This document shows, piece by piece, positions 15,223-23,831 of a stretch of DNA of 25,323 bases. The DNA lies in contig DAOSPF010000051.1 of assembly GCA_035374585.1 (NCBI GenBank), positions 1 to 25,323 on the forward strand, read 5' to 3'. Position numbers and translations under genes: made by a program. Below the pieces are notes generated by a model that was not told the DNA's origin, did not search any database, and worked only from the letters and a program-made list of their open reading frames with translations. Numbering within the stretch: the first letter of the stretch is position 1; each line of letters opens with the position of its first letter. The stretch comes from JAKPQD01 sp029572965. Lineage in GTDB: Bacteria > Bacteroidota > Bacteroidia > Bacteroidales > DTGW01.

Positions 15223-16458
15223 ATGTTATACCATCTTTTCACATATATCGATAAAGTAAACCACATTCCGGGTACCGGGTTATTCAACTTTATTTCGTTC
15301 AGGGCTTCTATGGCCGCACTGCTTTCTTTAGCCATTGCATTACTGATTGGGAAAAAAATCATTTACTTTTTACAACGAAAACAAATAGGCGAAGAGATAC
15401 GCGACCTTGGCCTTGAAGGTCAAATGCAGAAAAAAGGCACTCCAACCATGGGAGGTATTATCATTATTGCTGCAATAGTTATCCCTGTTTTGCTTTTAGC
15501 TGATTTAACCAATATATATACCATTCTGTTGCTATTTACTACACTATGGTTGGGTATGATAGGGTTTATTGATGATTACATCAAAGTTTACAAGAAAAAC
15601 AAAGAAGGGCTTCATGGAAAATTTAAAATAGCAGGGCAAATAATATTAGGACTTGTTGTGGGCCTTACATTATGGCTCCATCAGGATGTTGTAATCCGAG
15701 ATAAAAAAGCCAGTCATAAACAGAAAATGGAGAATGTACAAACAACAGACCAAACAATAGCAAAGAAAGTTGACATTAAGTCAACCGCCACTACTATTCC
15801 GTTTGTAAAAAACCACGAATTCAACTATAACAAATTACTGTGGTTTATGGGCGAAAATGCCAGGAAATTCCAGTGGATAATATACATTCTTGTCATTATT
15901 GTGATTATTACCGCTGTTTCAAACGGTGCCAATATAACAGATGGCCTAGATGGTTTAGCTACAGGCACTTCGGCAATCATAGGCTCTGTTCTTGGTATTT
16001 TGGCCTACGTTTCAGGTAACATCATTTATGCAGACTACCTCAACATCATGTACATCCCACATATTGGAGAGTTGATGATATTTGCCGCAGCTTTTATGGG
16101 AGCCACAATTGGTTTTTTGTATTACAATTCGTACCCCGCACAGGTATTTATGGGCGATACTGGCAGTTTGACTTTAGGAGGTTTTATTGCTGTATTTGCT
16201 ATTGTAATACGCAAAGAGCTTCTCATTCCAATACTTTGCGGCATTTTCCTTGCAGAAAATTTATCAGTAATGGTACAGGTAAGCTACTTTAAATATACCA
16301 AACGTAAATATGGCGAAGGAAAAAGAATATTACTGATGGCCCCGCTCCACCACCATTTTCAAAAAAAGAATTATCATGAAGCCAAGATTGTCACACGCTT
16401 CTGGATTATAGGAATTCTGTTGGCTATTATAACATTGGCTACAATAAAAATCAGGTAA
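15223..16458 (+). CDS. mraY: Phospho-N-acetylmuramoyl-pentapeptide transferase MraY
   Basis: MraY transfers phospho-MurNAc-pentapeptide from UDP to undecaprenyl phosphate, making lipid I at the inner membrane. The 411-residue protein is polytopic with about ten hydrophobic spans. Diagnostic motifs are KKGTPTMGG (about 70-78), D117/D118 in GFIDDY, the NGANITDGLDGLA segment (D240, D243), FMGDTGS and PLHHHF near the C-terminus. A charged, hydrophilic insertion (about 156-203) after the fourth or fifth span makes it some 50 residues longer than E. coli MraY (360); such an insertion is usual in Bacteroidota. ATG 15223 follows the heptamer array by 5 nt. Confidence 0.98.
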   Translation: MLYHLFTYIDKVNHIPGTGLFNFISFRASMAALLSLAIALLIGKKIIYFLQRKQIGEEIRDLGLEGQMQKKGTPTMGGIIIIAAIVIPVLLLADLTNIYTILLLFTTLWLGMIGFIDDYIKVYKKNKEGLHGKFKIAGQIILGLVVGLTLWLHQDVVIRDKKASHKQKMENVQTTDQTIAKKVDIKSTATTIPFVKNHEFNYNKLLWFMGENARKFQWIIYILVIIVIITAVSNGANITDGLDGLATGTSAIIGSVLGILAYVSGNIIYADYLNIMYIPHIGELMIFAAAFMGATIGFLYYNSYPAQVFMGDTGSLTLGGFIAVFAIVIRKELLIPILCGIFLAENLSVMVQVSYFKYTKRKYGEGKRILLMAPLHHHFQKKNYHEAKIVTRFWIIGILLAIITLATIKIR

Positions 16459-16468
16459 ATAATACAAC

Positions 16469-17812
16469 ATGTCAAATATGAAAAGGATAGTAATTTTAGG
16501 TGCAGCAGAAAGTGGTGTTGGTGCTGCTGTCCTTGCAAAAGCCAAAGGCTTTGATGTATTTGTTTCTGATGCCGGCAAAATCAAAGAAAGCTACAAAAAC
16601 ATGCTCATCGGGCATCAAATAGATTTTGAAGAAGGCAAACATTCTGAAGACCTTATCCTAAATGCTCACGAGATTATCAAAAGCCCGGGGATACCTGAAA
16701 AAGCTGAAATGGTAAAAAAGATTCGCACAAAACAAATACCTGTGATAAGCGAACTTGAATTTGCCGCACGCTACACCAATGCTTATAAGATTTGCATTAC
16801 AGGTAGCAATGGGAAAACCACTACCACCTCGCTTATCTTCCACATGCTAAAAAAAGCCGGATTAAACGTAGGATTAGCAGGCAACATTGGCCAAAGCTTT
16901 GCCTACCAGGTGGCTACACAAGACTTCGATTATTACGTATTGGAAATAAGCAACTTTCAACTCGATGACATGTACGAATTCAAGGCTGACATTGCCATTT
17001 TGCTCAATATTACCCCGGATCACCTTGATAGGTACGACTACGACCTGCAACGCTACATCGACTCAAAGTTTCGTATCACCCAAAACCTTACAGACGAAGA
17101 ATATTTCATCTACTGCTCAGACGACGAGCTTACTGCCCGTGAGATGGAAAAAATTGTCACCAAAGCAAAACAACTACCTTTTTCATTGAAAGAAAAAAAA
17201 TTGCCCGGCGCATACGTTGATAACAACTTTATACATATTGGACTTGACGATGTTGACTTTTCCATGTCTATTGACGAGCTGTCACTTAAAGGAAAACACA
17301 ACACATATAACTCTATGGCTGCCGGAATTGCAGGCAACGCTTTGCGTATTCACAATGAAATCATCCGCGAAGCCTTATCAGACTTTAAAGGCGTAGAGCA
17401 CAGGTTAGAAATGGTCTGCAAAGTTAATGATATCTCTTTTATCAATGACAGCAAAGCAACTAACGTAAACTCTGTCTGGTATGCCCTTGAATGCATGACT
17501 ACCCCCGTTATTTGGATTGCAGGCGGTACAGACAAAGGCAATGATTATTCCGAACTTTTTGAACTTGTAAAATCAAAGGTAAAGGCGCTTGTTTGTCTTG
17601 GCGTGGACAACTCAAAGCTGCACAAAGCATTTGATGATAAAATTAAAATTATACAAGATGCATCCTCGATGCAGGAAGCTGTCCGGAAAGCATTCCACTT
17701 GGCCTCAGCAGGAGAAACTGTTTTGCTCTCCCCTGCCTGTGCCAGCTTTGACTTGTTTGAAAACTACGAAGACCGCGGAAGACAGTTTAAAAAATATGTA
17801 AAAGAATTGTAA
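16469..17812 (+). CDS. murD: UDP-N-acetylmuramoyl-L-alanine--D-glutamate ligase MurD
   Basis: MurD adds D-glutamate to UDP-MurNAc-L-Ala, the second stem residue, with ATP in the cytoplasm. The 447-residue protein has an N-terminal UDP-binding fold (ILGAAESGVGAAVLAKAKG), the ATP loop GSNGKTTTT (Lys116), the central-domain motif NITPDHLDR, and the C-terminal domain motif FINDSKATN with a GGTDKG turn. The ATG at 16478 (residue 4) is an equally good start. It begins 10 nt after mraY and ends 16 nt before ftsW. Confidence 0.97.
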   Translation: MSNMKRIVILGAAESGVGAAVLAKAKGFDVFVSDAGKIKESYKNMLIGHQIDFEEGKHSEDLILNAHEIIKSPGIPEKAEMVKKIRTKQIPVISELEFAARYTNAYKICITGSNGKTTTTSLIFHMLKKAGLNVGLAGNIGQSFAYQVATQDFDYYVLEISNFQLDDMYEFKADIAILLNITPDHLDRYDYDLQRYIDSKFRITQNLTDEEYFIYCSDDELTAREMEKIVTKAKQLPFSLKEKKLPGAYVDNNFIHIGLDDVDFSMSIDELSLKGKHNTYNSMAAGIAGNALRIHNEIIREALSDFKGVEHRLEMVCKVNDISFINDSKATNVNSVWYALECMTTPVIWIAGGTDKGNDYSELFELVKSKVKALVCLGVDNSKLHKAFDDKIKIIQDASSMQEAVRKAFHLASAGETVLLSPACASFDLFENYEDRGRQFKKYVKEL

Positions 17813-17828
17813 GATATACCATATTATT

Positions 17829-19088
17829 ATGTTTGAACGAGTAGAAAAAAACCTCAAAGGTGATAAAATAATCTGGGCAATAATATTGTTGCTCTCGTTA
17901 TTGTCATTACTGGCGGTATACAGCTCCACCGGAACGCTTGCATACCGCTATCACGGGGGAAACACTATTTACTACTTCTTCAAACATGCATCATACATGT
18001 TATTAGGATTAGGCGCTATATATATAACACACCTAATCCCTTATAAATATTATTTACGCCTGGCCCAAATATTCCTTTACCTCTCAGCTCCTTTACTATT
18101 GCTAACCTTAGTCATGGGAACATCGCTTAACTCTGCATCGCGATGGTTAACAGTACCTGTCATCGGGCTTACCATCCAAACATCAGATTTTGCCAAAATA
18201 GCGCTAATCATGTATGTAGCCAGGACTCTTGCCTTGAAACAAGATGAAATAAAGGATTTCAAAAAGGCATTCCTCCCGGTAATAATCCCTGTAGGGATTA
18301 TATGTACCCTTATCCTTCCGGCAAACCTATCTACTGCATTGATGATATTTATGGTGAGTGTAATACTAATGTTTATTGGCCGGGTATCAATAAAGCACCT
18401 TTCTTTATTGGGATTGTGTGGCATTATATTTTTATCATTATTTATCATAATTGCCCCAATGACCCATACAAACCTTGGCAACCGCGTTAAAACCTGGAAA
18501 CACCGTATTGTCAACTTTAGTGGGAATAATGACGATAAAAAGGAAACCAACGATGCAAACTTCCAATCTGAGCAGGCCAAAATAGCCGTTGCAACCGGAG
18601 GCATATTAGGCAAAGGCCCCGGGAACAGTACTCAACGCAACTTTTTGCCCCATCCTTATTCTGATTTTATTTATGCTATAATAGTTGAAGAATATGGGCT
18701 TGTAGGAGGTATTTTTGTTTTATCATTATATTTAGCTTTACTTTTCAGGGCGGGAGTTATTGTACGAAAAAGTGAAAGAACTTTTCCGGCCTTCCTTGCT
18801 ATAGGATTAGCATTATTACTCGTATTTCAAGCTATGATAAACATGGCGGTATCAGTAAATCTTGTCCCTGTAACAGGACAAACGCTCCCTTTAGTAAGCA
18901 TGGGAGGTTCGTCTATGTTATTTACCAGCGCAGCAATTGGCATAATCCTTAGTGTTTCGCGCTCTATAATAAAAGAAAAAGAAGTTAAGGAAGAAAACAA
19001 AGAAGATGAAAATAAAGAAAAAAAAGAAGACGAAAACAATATTAATACCCAAGCAAAAGAGAAAGTTCAGGAAAAAGAAACAGAATAA
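17829..19088 (+). CDS. ftsW: SEDS-family septal peptidoglycan glycosyltransferase FtsW
   Basis: FtsW polymerises lipid II into glycan strands at the septum, with FtsI as its transpeptidase partner. The 419-residue protein has about nine to ten hydrophobic spans between residues 15 and 378. Diagnostic SEDS motifs are the GKGPGNSTQ region followed by LPHPYSDFIYAIIVEEYG, whose Asp is the conserved loop acid of the family, and LPLVSMGGSSML. A soluble loop rich in charge (about residues 220-250) is present. The C-terminal 40 residues are nearly all Lys, Glu, Asp and Asn and would lie in the cytoplasm; this tail is low-complexity and unlike most FtsW proteins. FtsW rather than RodA is supported by its place between murD and murG. 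Confidence 0.96.
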   Translation: MFERVEKNLKGDKIIWAIILLLSLLSLLAVYSSTGTLAYRYHGGNTIYYFFKHASYMLLGLGAIYITHLIPYKYYLRLAQIFLYLSAPLLLLTLVMGTSLNSASRWLTVPVIGLTIQTSDFAKIALIMYVARTLALKQDEIKDFKKAFLPVIIPVGIICTLILPANLSTALMIFMVSVILMFIGRVSIKHLSLLGLCGIIFLSLFIIIAPMTHTNLGNRVKTWKHRIVNFSGNNDDKKETNDANFQSEQAKIAVATGGILGKGPGNSTQRNFLPHPYSDFIYAIIVEEYGLVGGIFVLSLYLALLFRAGVIVRKSERTFPAFLAIGLALLLVFQAMINMAVSVNLVPVTGQTLPLVSMGGSSMLFTSAAIGIILSVSRSIIKEKEVKEENKEDENKEKKEDENNINTQAKEKVQEKETE

Positions 19089-19125
19089 ATAAAAAACAAA
19101 CAATATAAGGGATTAACAAGCTAAT

Positions 19126-20253
19126 ATGCAAAAAAATAGAGAAATAAGAGTCATTATATCTGGCGGAGGGACCGGAGGACATATATTTCCGGCCATTGCT
19201 ATTGCCAATGCAATAAAAGCCGAAAAAACAAATGCCGAAATTCTATTTGTAGGAGCTCTGGGGCGTATGGAGATGCAGAAAGTTCCGGCCGCCGGATACA
19301 ACATTGTCGGGCTTCCTATTATGGGCTTCAACCGAAGCTCCTTATGGAAAAATTTTGAAGTATTAGCCAAGCTTGTAAAAAGCCTTTTTAAAGCCCGTAA
19401 GATTATCAAAGATTTCAAACCCGATATGGCCATTGGAGTTGGAGGTTATGCCAGTGGCCCACTCCTTTGGATGGCCTCTTTTTCGAAGGTGCCAATTTTT
19501 ATTCAGGAACAAAATTCATACGCAGGAGTAACTAATAAGTTGCTTGCAAAACGTGCAAAAAAAATATTTGTTGCCTATCCCGACATGCAGAAATTTTTCC
19601 CTGCCAACCGTATTATTATAAGCGGCAACCCTGTAAGAGGAGGCCTAAACAATGTTTCAAACCTGAAACACGAAGCTATTGACTTTTTCAAATTAGACCC
19701 GGCAAAGAAAACTATACTTTGTATTGGAGGAAGCCTTGGTGCAAGAACTTTAAACGAAAGCATTATTAATAATATCAACAAAATAGTTGAAAGCAATTAT
19801 CAACTTATTTGGCAATGCGGAGCATACTACCATGCAGCTTGTCAAAAAAGCATAGAAAACCTAAAAAATCAAAATATCAAGCTTTACGACTTTATCAACC
19901 GTATGGACCTGGCTTATGCTGCTGCCGATGTAGTCATTAGCAGAGCCGGGGCATTGAGCATTTCAGAGCTTTGTCTTGTAAGCAAACCGGTTATTCTGGT
20001 TCCCTCACCTAATGTAGCCGAAGACCACCAGACAAAAAACGCATTAGCCCTTACTGAAAAAAATGCAGCAGTAATGATTACAGATAATGATGCCCCCAAA
20101 AAACTTATTGACGAAACCTTTGCATTACTTAACAACGAAAACAAATCTCAAATGCTGGCCAACAATATTTCAAAGTTTGCCATGCATGATGCAGCAAAGA
20201 ATATAGCACGCGAGATTATTAAAAATGTCAAACCAGAAATGACTAACCAATGA
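19126..20253 (+). CDS. murG: Undecaprenyldiphospho-muramoylpentapeptide beta-N-acetylglucosaminyltransferase MurG
   Basis: MurG adds GlcNAc from UDP-GlcNAc to lipid I, making lipid II on the inner face of the membrane. The 375-residue GT28 protein shows the N-domain glycine loops SGGGTGGHIFPA (about 9-20) and GVGGYASGP, the QEQNSYAGVTNK segment, and the C-domain nucleotide-sugar site GGSLGART, SRAGALSISEL and PSPNVAEDHQTKNA. All are typical. The gap to ftsW is 37 nt, the widest internal dcw spacing; I see no promoter in it. The stop overlaps the murC start as ATGA. Confidence 0.98.
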   Translation: MQKNREIRVIISGGGTGGHIFPAIAIANAIKAEKTNAEILFVGALGRMEMQKVPAAGYNIVGLPIMGFNRSSLWKNFEVLAKLVKSLFKARKIIKDFKPDMAIGVGGYASGPLLWMASFSKVPIFIQEQNSYAGVTNKLLAKRAKKIFVAYPDMQKFFPANRIIISGNPVRGGLNNVSNLKHEAIDFFKLDPAKKTILCIGGSLGARTLNESIINNINKIVESNYQLIWQCGAYYHAACQKSIENLKNQNIKLYDFINRMDLAYAAADVVISRAGALSISELCLVSKPVILVPSPNVAEDHQTKNALALTEKNAAVMITDNDAPKKLIDETFALLNNENKSQMLANNISKFAMHDAAKNIAREIIKNVKPEMTNQ

Positions 20254-21638
20254 CATTCAAAATTGAAAATATAAAAAATGTATATCTTGTAGGCATTGGA
20301 GGCATTGGCATGAGTGCATTGGCCAGGTACTTTAAAACCATTGGCCGCAATGTTGCCGGGTACGACAAAACCCCTACCCCACTAACTTCTAAGCTAACAG
20401 AAGAAGGTATTGATATACATTTCGATGATAATTTGGCGCTTGTTCCTGAATACATCAAAAAAGAAAAAGACAATACACTTGTCATATTTACACCTGCAGT
20501 CCCTTCATGGCATGTAGAACTTAATTTTTTCAAAAACAATGGTTTTACAATTATGAAAAGGGCTGAAGTATTAGGGCATATATTTTCACAAGGCATTGGG
20601 GCTGCTGTAGCCGGGACTCACGGCAAAACTACGACCTCTACCATGCTTGCCCATATTTTACACAACTCGCAAAAGCAATGCAACGCATTTTTAGGCGGTA
20701 TAGCCCGAAATTACAATTCCAACCTGCTCCTTTCAGACAAAAGTCAAATAGTAGTAGCCGAAGCAGATGAGTACGACAGGTCTTTCCTTCGCCTGTACCC
20801 AACTGTAGCTATTGTAACCTCGGTTGACCCTGACCACCTTGACATTTATGGTTCGTACTCTGAAGTAATCAAATCTTTCAACGACTTTGTAAACCAGATA
20901 AAACCAGGAGGAGCTTTGGTTTATAAAAAAAATATTGCCATTGATTTAAACAAACTTGAAAAAATCAATAAATACAGCTACGATATAAACAATGACGCTG
21001 ACTTTTCAGCCAGAAACCTGAGAATTGAAAGCCGAGGATTCTGTTTTGACCTTTATACCCCAGAGAGAAACCTTGAAGGCATCCAGTTACGCATTGGTGG
21101 CGCTATGAACGTGCTCAATGCAACCGCAGCAGCTGCTGCTGCGCATTTATTAGGTGTCGGTTACGATGAAATCATTGCAGGACTTGAAAGTTTTGAAGGC
21201 GTTAAACGCCGTTTTGAAATTCATTTGAATGAAAATGGCAGGACCTACGTGGACGACTATGCCCACCACCCCGAAGAATTAAAGGCTTGCATCAAATCGG
21301 CACGCCAGATATTCCCAAACAGAAAGCTTTGCGGCGTATTTCAGCCACATTTGTACAGTCGCACCCGCGATTTTGCAGATGAATTTGCCAAAAGTTTAGA
21401 TATGCTTGACGAAATAATACTACTCAACATATATCCGGCACGCGAAGAGCCAATTCCAGGCATTACCTCGCATGTCATTTTTGAAAAAATGAAAAATGCC
21501 AACAAAGTCCTTTGTTCTAAAGACCAATTAATAAAAGAATTAAAAAACAGGGACATTGACGTATTGCTTACTTTGGGGGCAGGTGATGTTGACCAAATGG
21601 CAGCAGATATTTGCAATATTATCAAACAACAGGCATGA
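20250..21638 (+). CDS. murC: UDP-N-acetylmuramate--L-alanine ligase MurC
   Basis: MurC adds L-alanine to UDP-MurNAc, the first stem residue, with ATP. The 462-residue protein has the N-terminal dinucleotide-like fold VGIGGIGMSALA, the ATP loop AGTHGKTTTST (Lys126), the central motif EADEYDRSFL, SVDPDHLDIYG, and the C-terminal DYAHHPEELKA segment that sets MurC apart from other Mur ligases. It starts inside the murG stop (ATGA) and its own stop overlaps ftsQ the same way, so murG-murC-ftsQ are translationally coupled. Length is normal. Confidence 0.98.
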   Translation: MTFKIENIKNVYLVGIGGIGMSALARYFKTIGRNVAGYDKTPTPLTSKLTEEGIDIHFDDNLALVPEYIKKEKDNTLVIFTPAVPSWHVELNFFKNNGFTIMKRAEVLGHIFSQGIGAAVAGTHGKTTTSTMLAHILHNSQKQCNAFLGGIARNYNSNLLLSDKSQIVVAEADEYDRSFLRLYPTVAIVTSVDPDHLDIYGSYSEVIKSFNDFVNQIKPGGALVYKKNIAIDLNKLEKINKYSYDINNDADFSARNLRIESRGFCFDLYTPERNLEGIQLRIGGAMNVLNATAAAAAAHLLGVGYDEIIAGLESFEGVKRRFEIHLNENGRTYVDDYAHHPEELKACIKSARQIFPNRKLCGVFQPHLYSRTRDFADEFAKSLDMLDEIILLNIYPAREEPIPGITSHVIFEKMKNANKVLCSKDQLIKELKNRDIDVLLTLGAGDVDQMAADICNIIKQQA

Positions 21639-22426
21639 AAAAGGCAATAAACATATCGCTTTGGGTTGTACTGATAGCTTATTTGGGGGCTATTTACGGC
21701 TTTGTTGAAGAAAAAAACAAAGGAATCATTTGTAATGATATCAATGTATCTGTTGTCAACAATGAAACTAATAAACTAATCAGCAACAAATCCATTTTGG
21801 CAACCATAAAAAACAGCCATATCCCTATTATCGGCAAACAAGTAAACAAAATCAACACCTTTGCCCTTGAAAACCTTTTCAAATCTAATGCGACAATAAA
21901 ACAAGTGGCTATTTATACCACCATAGATGGTATATTAAACGTTGAAGCAGAGCAGCGCGAACCCATACTTAGGGTAATGAATGCCCGTATGCAACAGTAT
22001 TACATTGATAACGAAGCATATATTATCCCAATACGCTTTGAAGCCCCGGCCTATTGTTTATTTGCCAACGGCAATATAAAAGAAACGTTTAACGTAAACG
22101 AAGCGCATACCGAAAAGAGCTTGTTGATGGACACGTTGAACAACAACAAAAACAATATTAGCAGCATATTTAAGCTCTCTCAATATATTAATTCCCATAA
22201 CTTCTGGAAAAACCATATATCTCAAATTTATGTTGACGGCGATAACAATCTCATGGTCATCCCCCGAGTTGGTGCACATGTAATTATCCTCGGAGATATA
22301 ACCAATCTTGATATTAAATTCAAAAAATTGCGCTCTCTTTATTATGCTTTTAATGAAATTGGATGGAACGACTATAAAACCATTAACCTAAAATACAGTA
22401 ACCAAATAGTTTGCACAAAACGTTAA
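21635..22426 (+). CDS. ftsQ: Cell division protein FtsQ
   Basis: FtsQ is a bitopic divisome protein that holds FtsL/FtsB and links early and late division proteins. The 263-residue protein has a short basic N-terminus, one membrane span (about 5-22, NISLWVVLIAYLGAIYGFV), and a periplasmic part with a POTRA-like stretch (about 30-100) and the motif EQREPILRV, typical of FtsQ/DivIB. The start ATG 21635 overlaps the murC stop (ATGA) and gives the expected short cytoplasmic tail; an in-frame ATG at 21611 inside murC is rejected. Sequence conservation is low, so the name leans on topology and its place before ftsA. Confidence 0.92.
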   Translation: MKKAINISLWVVLIAYLGAIYGFVEEKNKGIICNDINVSVVNNETNKLISNKSILATIKNSHIPIIGKQVNKINTFALENLFKSNATIKQVAIYTTIDGILNVEAEQREPILRVMNARMQQYYIDNEAYIIPIRFEAPAYCLFANGNIKETFNVNEAHTEKSLLMDTLNNNKNNISSIFKLSQYINSHNFWKNHISQIYVDGDNNLMVIPRVGAHVIILGDITNLDIKFKKLRSLYYAFNEIGWNDYKTINLKYSNQIVCTKR

Positions 22427-22430
22427 TATT

Positions 22431-23801
22431 ATGATACATAAAGAACAAATTATCGGAGCAGTGGACATCGGAACCACAAAGATTGTAACTATTATTGGAA
22501 AAATCAACGCTAATCAGCGCCTTGAAGTCCTTGGCCTGTCATGCACAGAATCAAGAGGGGTCAAAAGAGGTGTTGTTCAAAACATTGAAGAAACAGTAAT
22601 GTCTATCAAACATACCATAAAAGAAGCTGAAGCCCAGGCAGGATATAAGCTCAACGAAGTGTTTGTAGGTATTGCCGGTCAGCACATTCACAGCATTAAA
22701 AGCAGTGGTTATTTGTTACGCGATTCTTATGACAACGAAATCACCGCTGAAGACCTTAAACGTCTCGAAAACGATATGCGCAAAATACCTGTTGATGTAG
22801 GAGAGGAAATCATACACGTGATACCACAAAGCTATACTGTGGACAACGAACCCGATATCAAAAACCCTGTGGGCATGTTTGGGAAACGCATAGATGCAAA
22901 CTTTCACATTGTTATTGCTTCTGTAACTTTTGCAAATAATATAAAACGCTGCATCGAAAAATCAGGATTACAAGTAAAATCATTGATCCTTGAGCCTTTA
23001 GCCTCATCAGAAGCCGTTTTGACAGAAGATGAAAAAGAAGTTGGAGTAGCAATGATTGATATTGGAGGAGGCACATCTGACCTTGCAGTTTACTATGAAA
23101 ATATTATAAGACATACTGCAGTAATACCTCTTGGGGGTAACATTATCTCTAAAGACTTAAAGGATGGACTTTGCATTCTCCCGCGCCATGCCGAAATGCT
23201 TAAAATTAAACATGGATCTGCACTGCAAGCATTAGCCCAACCCAACGACTTTGTTTCGGTACCGGGCATCTCAGGACGAGAACCTCGCGAAATATCAACT
23301 GCAACAATAGCGGGCATTATCCAGTGCCGTGTAGAAGAAATTTTAAACTTCATTGCCCTCGAAATTGAGCGAAGCGGGTTTCAAGACAAACTTAGCGCTG
23401 GTATTGTTGTTACAGGCGGCGGTTCTATGCTGAAAAATATCCGTCAGCTTATCAATTTTCGCACAGGCATGGATTCTCGAATAGGTTTTCCTACAGAACA
23501 CCTTGTTGCTTCATCCGTAGCAGATGTCAACCATCCAAAATACGCAACAGCAATAGGCCTTGTTTTTAAAGGATATCAATATCTTAACGAACACAAAGAA
23601 GTGATGAGCTTTACTAATATTGGAGAAGAAATTACCGCAGGTTTTCAACCTAACACAGCTCCAACTTCAGAAAATAAAACAGCTGTTAAGGAAGAAGAAT
23701 TTAAAGAACCCGAAAATAAAGACATTACCAAATCAAATTTTCTCAATTCTTTATTATACAAATTTACCGTTATGTTTGATGAAAACGACACAAAAATGTA
23801 G
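22431..23801 (+). CDS. ftsA: Cell division protein FtsA
   Basis: FtsA is the actin-like ATPase that tethers FtsZ filaments to the membrane and signals to FtsQLB/WI. The 456-residue protein begins with the phosphate-1 motif GAVDIGTTKIV, has the phosphate-2 motif DIGGGTSDLAVY (about 207-218) and the TGGGSML adenosine motif. A Lys/Glu-rich linker (about 400-430) leads to a C-terminal amphipathic stretch, NFLNSLLYKFTVMFD, matching the membrane-targeting helix. It starts 4 nt after ftsQ and precedes ftsZ by 30 nt. Confidence 0.98.
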   Translation: MIHKEQIIGAVDIGTTKIVTIIGKINANQRLEVLGLSCTESRGVKRGVVQNIEETVMSIKHTIKEAEAQAGYKLNEVFVGIAGQHIHSIKSSGYLLRDSYDNEITAEDLKRLENDMRKIPVDVGEEIIHVIPQSYTVDNEPDIKNPVGMFGKRIDANFHIVIASVTFANNIKRCIEKSGLQVKSLILEPLASSEAVLTEDEKEVGVAMIDIGGGTSDLAVYYENIIRHTAVIPLGGNIISKDLKDGLCILPRHAEMLKIKHGSALQALAQPNDFVSVPGISGREPREISTATIAGIIQCRVEEILNFIALEIERSGFQDKLSAGIVVTGGGSMLKNIRQLINFRTGMDSRIGFPTEHLVASSVADVNHPKYATAIGLVFKGYQYLNEHKEVMSFTNIGEEITAGFQPNTAPTSENKTAVKEEEFKEPENKDITKSNFLNSLLYKFTVMFDENDTKM

Positions 23802-23831
23802 CCATTAAAAAAATTATAAACCCTAATCATT

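Noticed and set aside
21611..21634. Upstream ATG for FtsQ
   Set aside because: It lies within murC; the ATGA overlap at 21635 matches other junctions in the operon.
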